The notes under the pieces: model-generated
Seen by the model: the letters and a program-made list of their open reading frames with translations, nothing else
What the model was told of the DNA's origin: nothing
Database searches by the model: none
From: Ignavibacteriales bacterium
Lineage (GTDB): Bacteria; Bacteroidota; Ignavibacteria; Ignavibacteriales; Ignavibacteriaceae
Direction of reading: 5' to 3'
NCBI GenBank assembly: GCA_003538625.1
Contig: DPRR01000005.1
Location: forward strand, 62,001-126,000
DNA: 64,000 bases
Made by a program: the position numbers and the translations under genes
Part shown: positions 7,587 through 16,693 of the stretch, piece after piece
Layout: every line of letters begins with the position of its first letter
Position numbering within the stretch: the first letter of the stretch is position 1

Positions 7587-9663
7587 TCAGATTCTCAATC
7601 ACCCTTTCGAGATCACTCTTGCTAAGGTTAACACTACAAGGAATATTTAATGTCTTCTTTAATAATTCTTCAGCATATTCGATTTTGTAAGCCTGATATT
7701 TCCTGTACGCTTTTTGCAAATGATTAAGATACCAGACTGGTCTTGATTGTATATTATTTTTACTAAGGAAAGCCATAAGTTCATCTTTGTCTCTTAGATA
7801 TTTATCCTGATCAATTTGCAAAGCATACATCCAATAATTATTGTTTGCGTATTCCGGTACTTCAGCTAAATGGAGTCCTATTATGTTCCCGATTTCTTCT
7901 TTATAAAAAAAATAATTTTCTTTTTTAATCCTTAAATAATCCTGCATTTGTTCTAACTGAGCCAGACCCAAACCTGCAAGCAGATTGGTCAAGCGATAAT
8001 TATATCCTATTGAATTATGTATAAACCTTTCATCGTCATCTTTTGCCTGTGTAGTTAAGTACTTTGCTTTTACAGCCAACTCTTTATTATCTGTGAGTAT
8101 CATACCCCCGCCACCTGTAGTAATAATTTTATTACCGTTAAATGATATGCAGCCTAATTCCCCAATAGTACCGGTATGTTTACCCTTAAATTTACCCTGA
8201 CTATATCTCGTTCCCAGGCTTTCAGTAGCGTCTTCAATTATTTTAATATTTCTGTCGTTACAGATCTTGTATAAATCATCCAGCCAAACTGCATTTCCAA
8301 ATACGTGTACAGGAATAATAGCAGTAATTCTTCGTCCGGTTTTTTTATTAAATGAAAACACTGATTTATTTCCATTCAAGACGGCTGTCTTCACTTCAGT
8401 TTCATTAAGGATAAAATCAATTGTTTTGTTGGCATCAATGTTATAATATTTATCAGCATCCATAAATACCGGATGGGCATTGCAGTAATGAACAGCATTG
8501 ACTGGAGCAATGAATGTTATAGCAGGTACGATTACCTCATCATCGGGTGCTACACCGGCAATAAGAAGGGAAACGTGCAAAGCCGCGGTACCATTAACAC
8601 AAGCGACAGCGTACTTTGATTTTGTAAACTCAGAGATTTTTGTCTCGAATTCATCTACAAATTTTCCAGCAGATGAAACCCATTCTGTATCAAGACATTC
8701 TTTTACATAGTTCCATTCGTTACCTCTGAAAGATGGTACTGATAACGGGATATAACTATTTTTAGTTTTTTCAGATTGTATAATTTTTTTAGATGACGTA
8801 ATAGGGATGTCTTTATTATAATGATTGTCAAGCAGTCTTCTTATTCCTACTTCGATTGTAATTCTTGGTTCCCATTTAAGATTAAATTTAGCTTTATCAA
8901 TATTTGCTTCAATTTTGAAAATCTCATTTTTCCTGGGTTCGCTCAAATCTATAATTTCAATCTCTTTCGAATATCGATTTTCACAAATCTTAACTATATC
9001 CTTTATAGAAGAACTTTTACCGGTAGCAATATTGAAAGCTTCGAATCCTTTACAATCATATTCTATAGCTTTAACATAAGCTTCGATTACATCATCTATA
9101 AAAATATAATCCCGCTGCGGTTTAACATCTCTTACTTTTACCGATCCACTAACTACCTGACTTAAAATTGTTGGAATAAGTGAAGAAGTATTCATTCCAG
9201 GACCATAAATATTAAATTGTCTTAACGCAATACAGGATAATCCAAAATTAGTGCAATATACCTGGCAGAGCTGCTCTCCCATTATTTTTGACTGTGTGTA
9301 AGGGTTAGTAGCCTGATATGGATGACCTTCATCTATTGGCAGATAATTTGGATGACCATAGATGTTGGAGCTTGCAAATATAAATTTAGCATTATACTTT
9401 TTTGCAAGTTCCAAAACATTAAGTGTCCCCATATAATTATGGCTAAGGTACTCGTATGCTAAATTGTATGATTCAGTAATTGAGACTTTTCCAGCGAGAT
9501 GAATAATGCAGTCGAATTTTCCAATCCCCTTAAAATGATCTTTATTCGTAACATTAAAACCATTTTGGGTATCAATCTCCAATATTGTGTATCCCTCATC
9601 TTTTAGTTTTTTTACAAGATGAGATCCAATAAATCCTTTACTTCCGGTGACTGCAATAACCAT
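7576..9663 (-). CDS. Fusion of NAD-dependent sugar epimerase/dehydratase and LegC-type PLP aminotransferase
   Basis: The 695-residue protein is two enzymes in one chain. Residues 1 to about 295 form an extended short-chain dehydrogenase: TGSKGFIG (6-13) binds NAD and Y122-x3-K126 is the catalytic pair. After a linker rich in Lys/Ser, residues 315-695 form a DegT/DnrJ/EryC1 aminotransferase. It has the start IPLSVPSFRGNEW, the motif CVNGTAALH and the PLP lysine K512 in SFNGNKIITTGGGG, closest in style to LegC of the legionaminic pathway. LegC converts a UDP-4-keto-6-deoxy sugar, made by LegB, to the 4-amino sugar. LegB is encoded 15 bp upstream. Such fusions are not the usual arrangement; a continuous frame without internal stops supports a real fusion. 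Confidence 0.85.
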   Translation of the reverse strand: MVIAVTGSKGFIGSHLVKKLKDEGYTILEIDTQNGFNVTNKDHFKGIGKFDCIIHLAGKVSITESYNLAYEYLSHNYMGTLNVLELAKKYNAKFIFASSNIYGHPNYLPIDEGHPYQATNPYTQSKIMGEQLCQVYCTNFGLSCIALRQFNIYGPGMNTSSLIPTILSQVVSGSVKVRDVKPQRDYIFIDDVIEAYVKAIEYDCKGFEAFNIATGKSSSIKDIVKICENRYSKEIEIIDLSEPRKNEIFKIEANIDKAKFNLKWEPRITIEVGIRRLLDNHYNKDIPITSSKKIIQSEKTKNSYIPLSVPSFRGNEWNYVKECLDTEWVSSAGKFVDEFETKISEFTKSKYAVACVNGTAALHVSLLIAGVAPDDEVIVPAITFIAPVNAVHYCNAHPVFMDADKYYNIDANKTIDFILNETEVKTAVLNGNKSVFSFNKKTGRRITAIIPVHVFGNAVWLDDLYKICNDRNIKIIEDATESLGTRYSQGKFKGKHTGTIGELGCISFNGNKIITTGGGGMILTDNKELAVKAKYLTTQAKDDDERFIHNSIGYNYRLTNLLAGLGLAQLEQMQDYLRIKKENYFFYKEEIGNIIGLHLAEVPEYANNNYWMYALQIDQDKYLRDKDELMAFLSKNNIQSRPVWYLNHLQKAYRKYQAYKIEYAEELLKKTLNIPCSVNLSKSDLERVIENLNAK

Positions 9664-9678
9664 ATTAATCTTTAAAAA

Positions 9679-10650
9679 CTAAACATTATAAATTTCAGGT
9701 TTATACAAGCCGATATTTAACTTTAACCATTCAATAGTCTCGGTTAATCCTTTGTCCAGGTCATAATCAGGGTTCCAATTAGTGTTTGTAATCAATTTAC
9801 TATTATCACAAAGCAATCTTTCAACTTCACTATTTCCCGGTCTGATTCTAATTTTATCTTCTTCTATAATTGCGTCAGCAGAGATTATAGAACTTATCTT
9901 TTTAACCAGATCACCAACACTAATTTCTTTACCCATACCTATGTTAGTTACTTCACCAAAAAGTTTTTCTGATTTAAATATCTCTAAAAATCCTTTGCAA
10001 GTATCTTTTACGAATGTTAAATCACGAGTTGGAGAAAGATTTCCCAATGATAATTTTTTCTTTCCACTTAAAAGCTGTGAAATGACGGTTGGAATAATCG
10101 CTCGCGCAGATTGCCGTGGTCCGTATGTATTAAACGGACGTACTATTTTAACCGGTAAATTAAAAGAACGAAAGTAGCTAATTGCTAATTGATCGGCTGC
10201 TATTTTAGTTGCTGAATAAGGTGATTGACCAACCATTGGATGGTTTTCGTCAATAGGAACATATTGAGCAGTACCATAAGTTTCACTGGTTGATGTAACT
10301 AAAATCTGTTTAACGCCTAATTCTTTTGAAGCCTGTAAAATATTATATGTACCTGTAATGTTTGTATCTATGTAAGCTTTTGGTGAGATATAAGAATATG
10401 GGATTCCAATTAGGGCTGCCAAATGAAAGACTGCATCACAATTCTTAAGTGCATTATAAACAGAGTCATAATCTCTAATATCACCGGAAATCACTTCGAT
10501 ATCATTTTTAATATCTGAAGATTCAAGCCATCCCCAATTATTTTTAGAATTATATCTTATAAAAGCCTTAACATCATATCCTTCTTTAATCAATAGTTCA
10601 GAAAGATTTGACCCAATGAAGCCTCCCGCACCAGTAACTAAAATTTTCAT
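9679..10650 (-). CDS. legB: NAD-dependent nucleotide-sugar 4,6-dehydratase, LegB-type
   Basis: The 323-residue extended SDR enzyme begins MKILVTGAGGFIGSNLSELL (NAD-binding GxxGxxG). It contains the catalytic YSATKIA (YxxxK) after TSTSETYGTAQYVPIDE, then RPFNTYGPRQSARAIIPTVI and SPTRDLTFVKDT. This combination is typical of LegB, which makes the UDP- or GDP-4-keto-6-deoxy-hexosamine that a LegC aminotransferase then uses. A LegC domain is encoded by the next gene in the operon. The start codon overlaps the end of the nucleotidyltransferase gene upstream by 4 bp (ATGA-type overlap), indicating coupled translation. The general SDR alternative, a plain UDP-glucose epimerase, is less likely given the neighbours. 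Confidence 0.85.
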   Translation of the reverse strand: MKILVTGAGGFIGSNLSELLIKEGYDVKAFIRYNSKNNWGWLESSDIKNDIEVISGDIRDYDSVYNALKNCDAVFHLAALIGIPYSYISPKAYIDTNITGTYNILQASKELGVKQILVTSTSETYGTAQYVPIDENHPMVGQSPYSATKIAADQLAISYFRSFNLPVKIVRPFNTYGPRQSARAIIPTVISQLLSGKKKLSLGNLSPTRDLTFVKDTCKGFLEIFKSEKLFGEVTNIGMGKEISVGDLVKKISSIISADAIIEEDKIRIRPGNSEVERLLCDNSKLITNTNWNPDYDLDKGLTETIEWLKLNIGLYKPEIYNV

Positions 10651-11351
10651 TCTGCCACTCTATAAAAATTTTCTTTAAAATCCTTTTGGGCAGATTCAAA
10701 ATCATCTATTCTTCCTATATCCAGCCAATATTCATTTAATTCATATTTTGAAATCGGGGATTGTTCAGCTAACATGCGTTTTATCAAAGCGTCCATGCCA
10801 TAGTATTCATTTTCCGGTATGAATTTAAAAATTTCAGGTTTCATTATATAGATTCCAGCAAGCGCAAAAGTAATAATATCCGGTTTTTCTTCTATTCCGG
10901 TTACGAAGTTATCATTAAAGAAAATGTTGCCAAATAAATAAGGCATAATTATTTTTTTAATAGAAATAGTCAGCAAAGTTGATTGATGAATGGCGAAATT
11001 GTAAAAGTCAGTGAAGTTAATGTTGCTTAGTACGTCACCATTCATAACCACAAACGGCTCTGTCAATTCTGATTTAAGAAGAGTTAATGGACCTGCGGTT
11101 CCAAGTCTCATTTCTTCCCGACTCATAATAAGTTTAACACCATAACGTGAACCATCACCAAAAAAATTTTCGATATAATCAGACTTGTAATTTGTAGCTA
11201 AAAATATCTCATCAAATCCATGTTGTTTGAGATGCTCAATTTGTATTTCAAGAACAGCTTTTTCTCCGATTGGAAGTAATGGTTTAGGAATTACTTCTGT
11301 AAATGGTTTTAATCTTGTTCCCAGCCCTCCGGCTAATATTACAGCTTTCAT
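10647..11351 (-). CDS. Sugar-1-phosphate nucleotidyltransferase (PtmE-like, no CBS domains)
   Basis: The 234-residue enzyme opens MKAVILAGGLGTRLKPFTEV, the pyrophosphorylase signature, with the Lys of IPKPLLPIG a little later. VMNGDVLSNIN is the sugar-nucleotide-binding strand with the metal-binding aspartate. It activates a hexose- or hexosamine-1-phosphate with a nucleoside triphosphate. In the Campylobacter legionaminic pathway PtmE makes GDP-glucosamine and usually has CBS repeats before this domain. Here the CBS part is absent and the protein is only the catalytic domain. As the first gene of the leftward operon it would supply the nucleotide sugar for the LegB-type dehydratase. The nucleotide and sugar are not determined by the sequence. 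Confidence 0.8.
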   Translation of the reverse strand: MKAVILAGGLGTRLKPFTEVIPKPLLPIGEKAVLEIQIEHLKQHGFDEIFLATNYKSDYIENFFGDGSRYGVKLIMSREEMRLGTAGPLTLLKSELTEPFVVMNGDVLSNINFTDFYNFAIHQSTLLTISIKKIIMPYLFGNIFFNDNFVTGIEEKPDIITFALAGIYIMKPEIFKFIPENEYYGMDALIKRMLAEQSPISKYELNEYWLDIGRIDDFESAQKDFKENFYRVAE

Positions 11352-12077
11352 ATATAAATCACATAATTATTTGAAGAAAATTGATTTTTTAATTTTAGAG
11401 CATTCCAGATACGTTAAGTAATGTTGTTGGCGTTACAGAACCTTTATATGGAATAAGTAACAGTAGTAACTTCCTTTAACACTTAAAGTATAGTTGCATC
11501 AAATATATACTTAAAATTATCTAAAAAATATCCGAATGACTACAATTTACTCCAATATTATGCCACAAATCAGGTCAACTTTAATCGCTATTAACAACTA
11601 CACCATCTCAAAAATGGATCAACTTGCTTTTTGTAATTTAAACGACACATCGATGAGTGGATTATAATTTACGATTTAAATTATAGAGTGTTTAAAACAA
11701 AAAAAAATATTTAATCATTAAAAATTTAATTCAGGTTAGATTTAAAATTAGTTCTAGCTGATTCTATTACTTAATTTGTTCAATAAATATTGCTTCCAAA
11801 ATATCATCTGCTATCAGTATTTAAAATACATTCTCGATCAAATATTTGATAAATTCAATTCAAGATGCTGACTTAAAATGATAATCAATCTTAAAAAATT
11901 ACATAATAGTTTTAATAAAATGGTAATTACCCAAGATTTTTGAAAAGTGCCGAAATTCTGGGTGGCACTGTAATTGTTTATAAGCGTTAATATTTTCTTA
12001 AAAAGAGCAATGTAATAATTGGTCTTTTTTAAACTATTTCAAATTCATCTAACTAATCATCAATAAGGAGCGATGTC
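11352..12077. other. Intergenic region between divergent genes
   Basis: The region of about 0.7 kb separates the leftward polysaccharide operon from the rightward lipoprotein gene and must hold both promoters. It is very AT-rich and no credible reading frame is present. A small hairpin (AGTGCC at 11946-11951 pairing with GGCACT at 11964-11969) stands out. A good ribosome-binding site (AAGGAG) lies just before the ATG at 12078. No promoter consensus could be assigned with confidence. Confidence 0.5.
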
Positions 12078-13178
12078 ATGATTAAACACACGACAAAAAT
12101 GTTTGCATTATTATTTGTTTTTGCAAGCATCGTTTTGTTCATTAGCTGTCAGGAACAACAGTCTGTTGTTAACCCTGATGCAGGACAAAGTCTTAGCAAA
12201 GAAACTATTCTCACACTAGATCCAGGTGTAACGGTTGTATCAGCTAAGCTTGTTTTATATCAATTTATTGGGAATGGCCAGCTGAATCAAATTCACAGAG
12301 TAACAGCACCATGGCTGGAAAATACTGTTACCTGGAATAATTTTGCAGGAGCTTATGATCCTGCTGTTTCAGGATCTTTTGTACCAGCACCTGCTAAAGA
12401 TGATGATACAATTCATGTAGATGTAACAGCTTTAGTACAAGGCTGGGCAAGCTGCAGTTATGATAACAACGGCCTTTTGATTGATCAGCTCAGTACTGAC
12501 CCGACCTTTGAAAGATCGCTTTTCTACAGCAAGGAAAACACTAATCCAACACTCGGTGAACGTGCACCATATTTAATTGTTGTTTTATCAAACGGTACAA
12601 CTGTTGAAGTTACAACAATCGCTGATGCTTATATCAATTCTCACCCACCAAACGATACTACAAATTATGGCAGTTCGGTATTTCTAAATGACGGATATCT
12701 AGATGGTTATGAAAAACAAGCACTTGTTAAATTTGATATTCAGTGTACACCTCCGTTAGTAGAACATTGTGAAACGGCTTATGCAAAAGCTAGCAATGGA
12801 GAATGTTTCTTAAGTTTATCACCAATATCTGCCAATAATTGGGGCTGGACAAATCAAATTACCGGCTCAGGAAGTTGGGATTGGCCAATTTACGCCGGTG
12901 CGGGTCAATGTGACGTAACAAAGGGAACTTTGGTTGGGGAGCTACACGTTTCTTACAATGGTACAACTGTAACCATTGAATATGATCTTGATGCAGGTTA
13001 CACTTTAAGTGAAACACATGTTTGGGTTGGCACTACAAAACTTCCAATAAAGAAAGGCATATTTGTAACAGCACCTGGTCAGTTTAATAATAATGGTGTT
13101 AATCCGGTTCAAGTTAATATAGCTGCACCATTTTACATTGCTGCTCACGCTGGTGTATGCTGGTTCGATGAACAATAA
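12078..13178 (+). CDS. Lipoprotein with rearranged DNRLRE-type domain and C-terminal secreted domain
   Basis: The 366-residue protein has a lipoprotein signal peptide with lipobox LFISC (Cys24), so it should be anchored in a membrane facing the periplasm or surface. Residues about 45-180 look like the second half of a DNRLRE (CBM96-like) domain: VVSAKLVLY, ENTVTWNNF, DVTALVQGWA and APYLIVV. Residues about 185-225 look like the first half of such a domain: ADAYINS, TTNYGSSVFL, QALVKFDI. The order is thus swapped relative to the normal domain. The C-terminal part (about 230-366, ETAYAKASNGECF...GAGQCD...FIAAHAGVCWF style) is a separate, probably beta-rich domain that I cannot name. A strong AAGGAG ribosome-binding site precedes the ATG. 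A terminator follows. Confidence 0.7.
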   Translation: MIKHTTKMFALLFVFASIVLFISCQEQQSVVNPDAGQSLSKETILTLDPGVTVVSAKLVLYQFIGNGQLNQIHRVTAPWLENTVTWNNFAGAYDPAVSGSFVPAPAKDDDTIHVDVTALVQGWASCSYDNNGLLIDQLSTDPTFERSLFYSKENTNPTLGERAPYLIVVLSNGTTVEVTTIADAYINSHPPNDTTNYGSSVFLNDGYLDGYEKQALVKFDIQCTPPLVEHCETAYAKASNGECFLSLSPISANNWGWTNQITGSGSWDWPIYAGAGQCDVTKGTLVGELHVSYNGTTVTIEYDLDAGYTLSETHVWVGTTKLPIKKGIFVTAPGQFNNNGVNPVQVNIAAPFYIAAHAGVCWFDEQ

Positions 13179-13203
13179 TTAAAACTTAATGAATTCTTTT
13201 TAT

Positions 13204-13238
13204 AATAAAGGCTGCTTAATAGGCAGCCTTTATTATTT
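13204..13238 (+). terminator. Rho-independent terminator after lipoprotein gene
   Basis: A perfect 12-bp stem (AATAAAGGCTGC paired with GCAGCCTTTATT) encloses a 7-nt loop and is followed by a T-rich stretch. It lies 26 bp after the stop codon. Confidence 0.88.
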
Positions 13239-13330
13239 TAATTTGTAATTGTACTTTCGTATTCAATTTTTATCAAATGCTTATCGGAATATAACAGGAG
13301 ATTAAATTAGTCATTTTAGAATTATGTAAA

Positions 13331-14962
13331 ATGAATATTAAGCAAAAAATTACAGAATATGTTAAAGACAACTCTAAAAATTTTATTTTGAGTTTATTGT
13401 TCCTGTTAATTTTATTCCTATACGCCTGGTTATCCGATGACGCTTATATAACGTTCAGAACTGTAGATAATTTTGTAAACGGCTATGGTCTTACCTGGAA
13501 TATTAGTGAAAGAGTCCAAAGTTTTACACATCCACTCTGGACTTTAGTACTCTCTGTTTTTTACTTACCTACCGGAGAAATTTATTATACTTCTTTAATA
13601 TTGTCTATGGTAATTTCATTGACAGCAGTATTACTAATCATTTACAAGTTATCTGATTCTTATTACAACACGTTACTTATTGTTTTAATATTAATTCTTT
13701 CCAAATCCTTTATTGACTATTCCACTTCGGGACTTGAAAACCCACTAACTCATCTGTTAATTGCTGTTTTTTTCATCGTGTATTTTAATTATAAGGATGG
13801 CGACAGGAAACTTCTCTTTTTATCATTAGTTGCATCACTGGTTGCATTGAACAGGCTAGACGCAATCTTGATATGTATTCCAATTTTAATTAGTAATTAT
13901 TTACAGTCTAAAAAAATAAAGGGACTATTAATTATTATTCTCGGTTTTGTCCCATTGATAATATGGGAAATGTTTTCCTTATTATACTATGGATTTTTAT
14001 TTACCAATACTGCTTATGCAAAACTGAACACAGGGATTGCAGAACTTCAACTTATTGGACAAGGAATAAATTATTTTCTATATTCTATTTATTTCGATCC
14101 GATAACTCCATTTATAATTTTGATTGGTCTAATTTATCCTATCTTCTTAAGAGATAGAAAACTCTTACTGATTTCTGCAGGAATATTTCTTTACGCTGTA
14201 TATATAATTTATATAGGTGGAGATTTTATGGGTGGAAGATTTTTATCAGCACCTCTTCTATGCTCAACTATAATAATTTCAACGATAAGAGTTAAATCAA
14301 AAAAAATATTGGCTCTACAGGTAACTTTTGTAATTATGATCGGGATGTTAGCCTCGAATCCACCCTCTTTTCCATTTCTTCATACAAGTGCCGGTGCCAA
14401 GATTTTTAAGACGCTAAAGATTAATATAAATCAACATCATGGTATTGTTGATGAGAGGGATATTTACTTTAAGAATACGGGACTGATAAATAACATTAAT
14501 CAAAGACAATTATTAAAGTTCTGCATGATTGATTCTGCATTAATGGTAAGAAAATCAAGTAAGAGTGTGGTCGTCCAAGGTGTAATTGGTATGTTTGGTT
14601 ATTATTGCGGTCCAAAAATTCACATTATTGACACACTTGCATTATCCGATCCACTTCTTTCAAAATTACCCTGTGATAGAAGAGCACTCCCATTCGACGA
14701 TTTCCATCCTTTTGATAGCAGGAGGTGGAGAATCGGACATTTTAAACGCAGTGTTCCGGTAGGATACATCCAAACTATTCAAACTGGTGCTAATCAAATA
14801 GCAGATCCTGATCTCAGAAAATATTATGATAAACTGCATGTGTTGATTAAAGGTGATGTTGGAGATATAAATCGATTGAAGGAAATTTGGAATTTTAATA
14901 TTGGCAGATATAATTATTTATTAAAAAATTATGCAGTCAATCTTAGGCGTAAAATTATCTGA
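13331..14962 (+). CDS. Polytopic membrane glycosyltransferase, GT-C fold, AftB-like
   Basis: The 543-residue protein has about ten hydrophobic helices over the first two-thirds and a soluble C-terminal part. After helix 1, the loop WLSDDAYITFRTVDNFVNGYGL carries the paired aspartates typical of polyprenyl-phosphate-sugar-dependent GT-C enzymes. The segment SERVQSFTHPLWTLVL recalls the arabinosyltransferase AftB group. The C-terminal GMFGYYCGPKIHIIDTLAL and RRWRIGHF segments also fit that group. It should transfer a lipid-linked sugar to a glycan on the periplasmic side. It is preceded by a terminator, so it is likely transcribed separately from the lipoprotein gene. Donor and acceptor unknown. 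Confidence 0.7.
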   Translation: MNIKQKITEYVKDNSKNFILSLLFLLILFLYAWLSDDAYITFRTVDNFVNGYGLTWNISERVQSFTHPLWTLVLSVFYLPTGEIYYTSLILSMVISLTAVLLIIYKLSDSYYNTLLIVLILILSKSFIDYSTSGLENPLTHLLIAVFFIVYFNYKDGDRKLLFLSLVASLVALNRLDAILICIPILISNYLQSKKIKGLLIIILGFVPLIIWEMFSLLYYGFLFTNTAYAKLNTGIAELQLIGQGINYFLYSIYFDPITPFIILIGLIYPIFLRDRKLLLISAGIFLYAVYIIYIGGDFMGGRFLSAPLLCSTIIISTIRVKSKKILALQVTFVIMIGMLASNPPSFPFLHTSAGAKIFKTLKININQHHGIVDERDIYFKNTGLINNINQRQLLKFCMIDSALMVRKSSKSVVVQGVIGMFGYYCGPKIHIIDTLALSDPLLSKLPCDRRALPFDDFHPFDSRRWRIGHFKRSVPVGYIQTIQTGANQIADPDLRKYYDKLHVLIKGDVGDINRLKEIWNFNIGRYNYLLKNYAVNLRRKII

Positions 14963-15025
14963 TTAAAAAAAGATTTTTTTGCCAATCGAATTAGCAGTAA
15001 AAAAATTTTAAATTCTGAAGTGTTA

Positions 15026-16576
15026 TTACTTGTCTTTAATTATAACAGAATACAGAGTCCCAATTTCTGAAGAATCCATTATACTCAAATTTGAAATAAG
15101 TCTAATTTCGTTGGGTTTGTATAATGATCTTTGCTGAAACTCTGTATGCTTAAACCAAATTAAATACGATTCCTTTTCAGCGGGCCAAACTCCATTCAAA
15201 TCATTTAATTGAACATAGATCTCGTCAGAATCCCCAAAGCCTTTTATTGGGCTCCACTTTGCGTAAATATTAACCAAATAGTACACAGCAAAAGGATCAT
15301 TACTATAGACGACCGGGGCAGAAATGTAAGATTTTTTAATTTCATTCAGCCACAATTCTTTTTCATTTTTAGGCCACGAGTTACCGGAATATCCAGACCC
15401 ATAATTATAATGAGCTACTGCTGTTTGAAAAGTGGTAAATGCTGGATATGATAGTGAAAGCATTAATAAAGTAAATAATAACACTTTATATCTCATTTTA
15501 TTAATATGATTGTATATTGACCTTGTGATCAACAATAATAAAAGTGTGACCGGAAGATAAAGTGGAGATAATAATCTACTCCCGATTGGATCGAAAGATT
15601 TTAGTGAAGACAATATCACGATTGTGATTAAATAGATTGATATAAATAAACTTATAATTACTAATTTTCTATTATTAATATTGGGTAAAAGGATTTTATA
15701 CTTAATTTTCTTCAATAAAATAAATACTAGATAACTAACAGTTATGATGAGAATGATAAAACCAAATAATTTAATACTCACTAATACATCGGGAACAAAC
15801 CATTCGAATATTTTTTCAATACTTACGTACAAATTGGGAAAAAATGAATTTTTTGTTGAACCTCTCCTTCCAAACAAGGTTCCTGATATCAAATAATTTC
15901 TAATCAACCAAAGAAGCACGGGTAACAAGGATAGAACTGAATAAGTAAAGATTAAAATGATTTTTTTCTTAATTCTATTACTATTAAATATAAATATAGA
16001 AATTATTGTTGTTAGAAGTATAACTATCCCGATATAACGGGTTAGTATTGCAAGTGATGTTATAATCACAAGCATTATTAAGCGAATTAAATTTGCTTTT
16101 TCAAGATAGGAATCAAGAGATCTGAAAAATAATAAAGTAATAGTGATAAATAGTATTTCTGACCACATCCATATTGAAACACCAAATACCGGGATAGAAA
16201 ATATAACGAACAACAGTCCTACAATAATGAGAGATTTAGGAAATAAAGACTTGGCCAGAATCATCCCGAAGTGATAAATTGTCATTCCAAAAAGGAGAAC
16301 ATTTAATAATAATGCTGAAACAGGGGTACTGATACTAAAGGTATAACTAAATGAATAAATTAGAGTGGAGTACAGCGGGGGCCATTCTACTAATGGCTGT
16401 GCATCAAAACTTATAAATCCCTTTCCAATCAAAAGATTATTGGATGTTGCCAGGTAAGCAATTGAATCGGGTGATAATCCAAGACCAAAATTAATTGTTG
16501 TCAGAATTATTGAGAATGATCCAATAAGACCGAATAAAATAACAATTGTCCTAATCGTTAAAATATTTTTTAACAA
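15026..16576 (-). CDS. Polytopic membrane protein, GT-C (ArnT/PMT-like) glycosyltransferase
   Basis: The 516-residue protein has a first helix, then GLSPDSIAYLATSNNLLIGKGF with an acidic residue at the place where GT-C enzymes hold their catalytic aspartate. About ten more helices and a C-terminal soluble tail follow. Between helices the motif LTRYIGI resembles the TRY/TK segment of GT39-like enzymes. A role in transferring a polyprenyl-linked sugar in the periplasm is probable. The start is TTG at 16574-16576; no nearby in-frame ATG offers a better choice. It converges with the gene ending at 14962, with only about 60 bp between. Confidence 0.6.
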   Translation of the reverse strand: MLKNILTIRTIVILFGLIGSFSIILTTINFGLGLSPDSIAYLATSNNLLIGKGFISFDAQPLVEWPPLYSTLIYSFSYTFSISTPVSALLLNVLLFGMTIYHFGMILAKSLFPKSLIIVGLLFVIFSIPVFGVSIWMWSEILFITITLLFFRSLDSYLEKANLIRLIMLVIITSLAILTRYIGIVILLTTIISIFIFNSNRIKKKIILIFTYSVLSLLPVLLWLIRNYLISGTLFGRRGSTKNSFFPNLYVSIEKIFEWFVPDVLVSIKLFGFIILIITVSYLVFILLKKIKYKILLPNINNRKLVIISLFISIYLITIVILSSLKSFDPIGSRLLSPLYLPVTLLLLLITRSIYNHINKMRYKVLLFTLLMLSLSYPAFTTFQTAVAHYNYGSGYSGNSWPKNEKELWLNEIKKSYISAPVVYSNDPFAVYYLVNIYAKWSPIKGFGDSDEIYVQLNDLNGVWPAEKESYLIWFKHTEFQQRSLYKPNEIRLISNLSIMDSSEIGTLYSVIIKDK

Positions 16577-16693
16577 ATGATTGCTTTTGTAATAATTAAA
16601 GATCTTTTAATAAAGATAAATTATTTATAACTATTTAAGTAATATTAATAATTATAGCTTAAATCGGCGATTCCTTAAATTTAAATTTCGGAT

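Noticed and set aside
11946..11969. Small hairpin (AGTGCC/GGCACT) upstream of the lipoprotein gene, considered as an operator or riboswitch part
   Set aside because: Only 6 bp with a 12-nt loop, no T-tract and no relation to a known riboswitch; could be chance.
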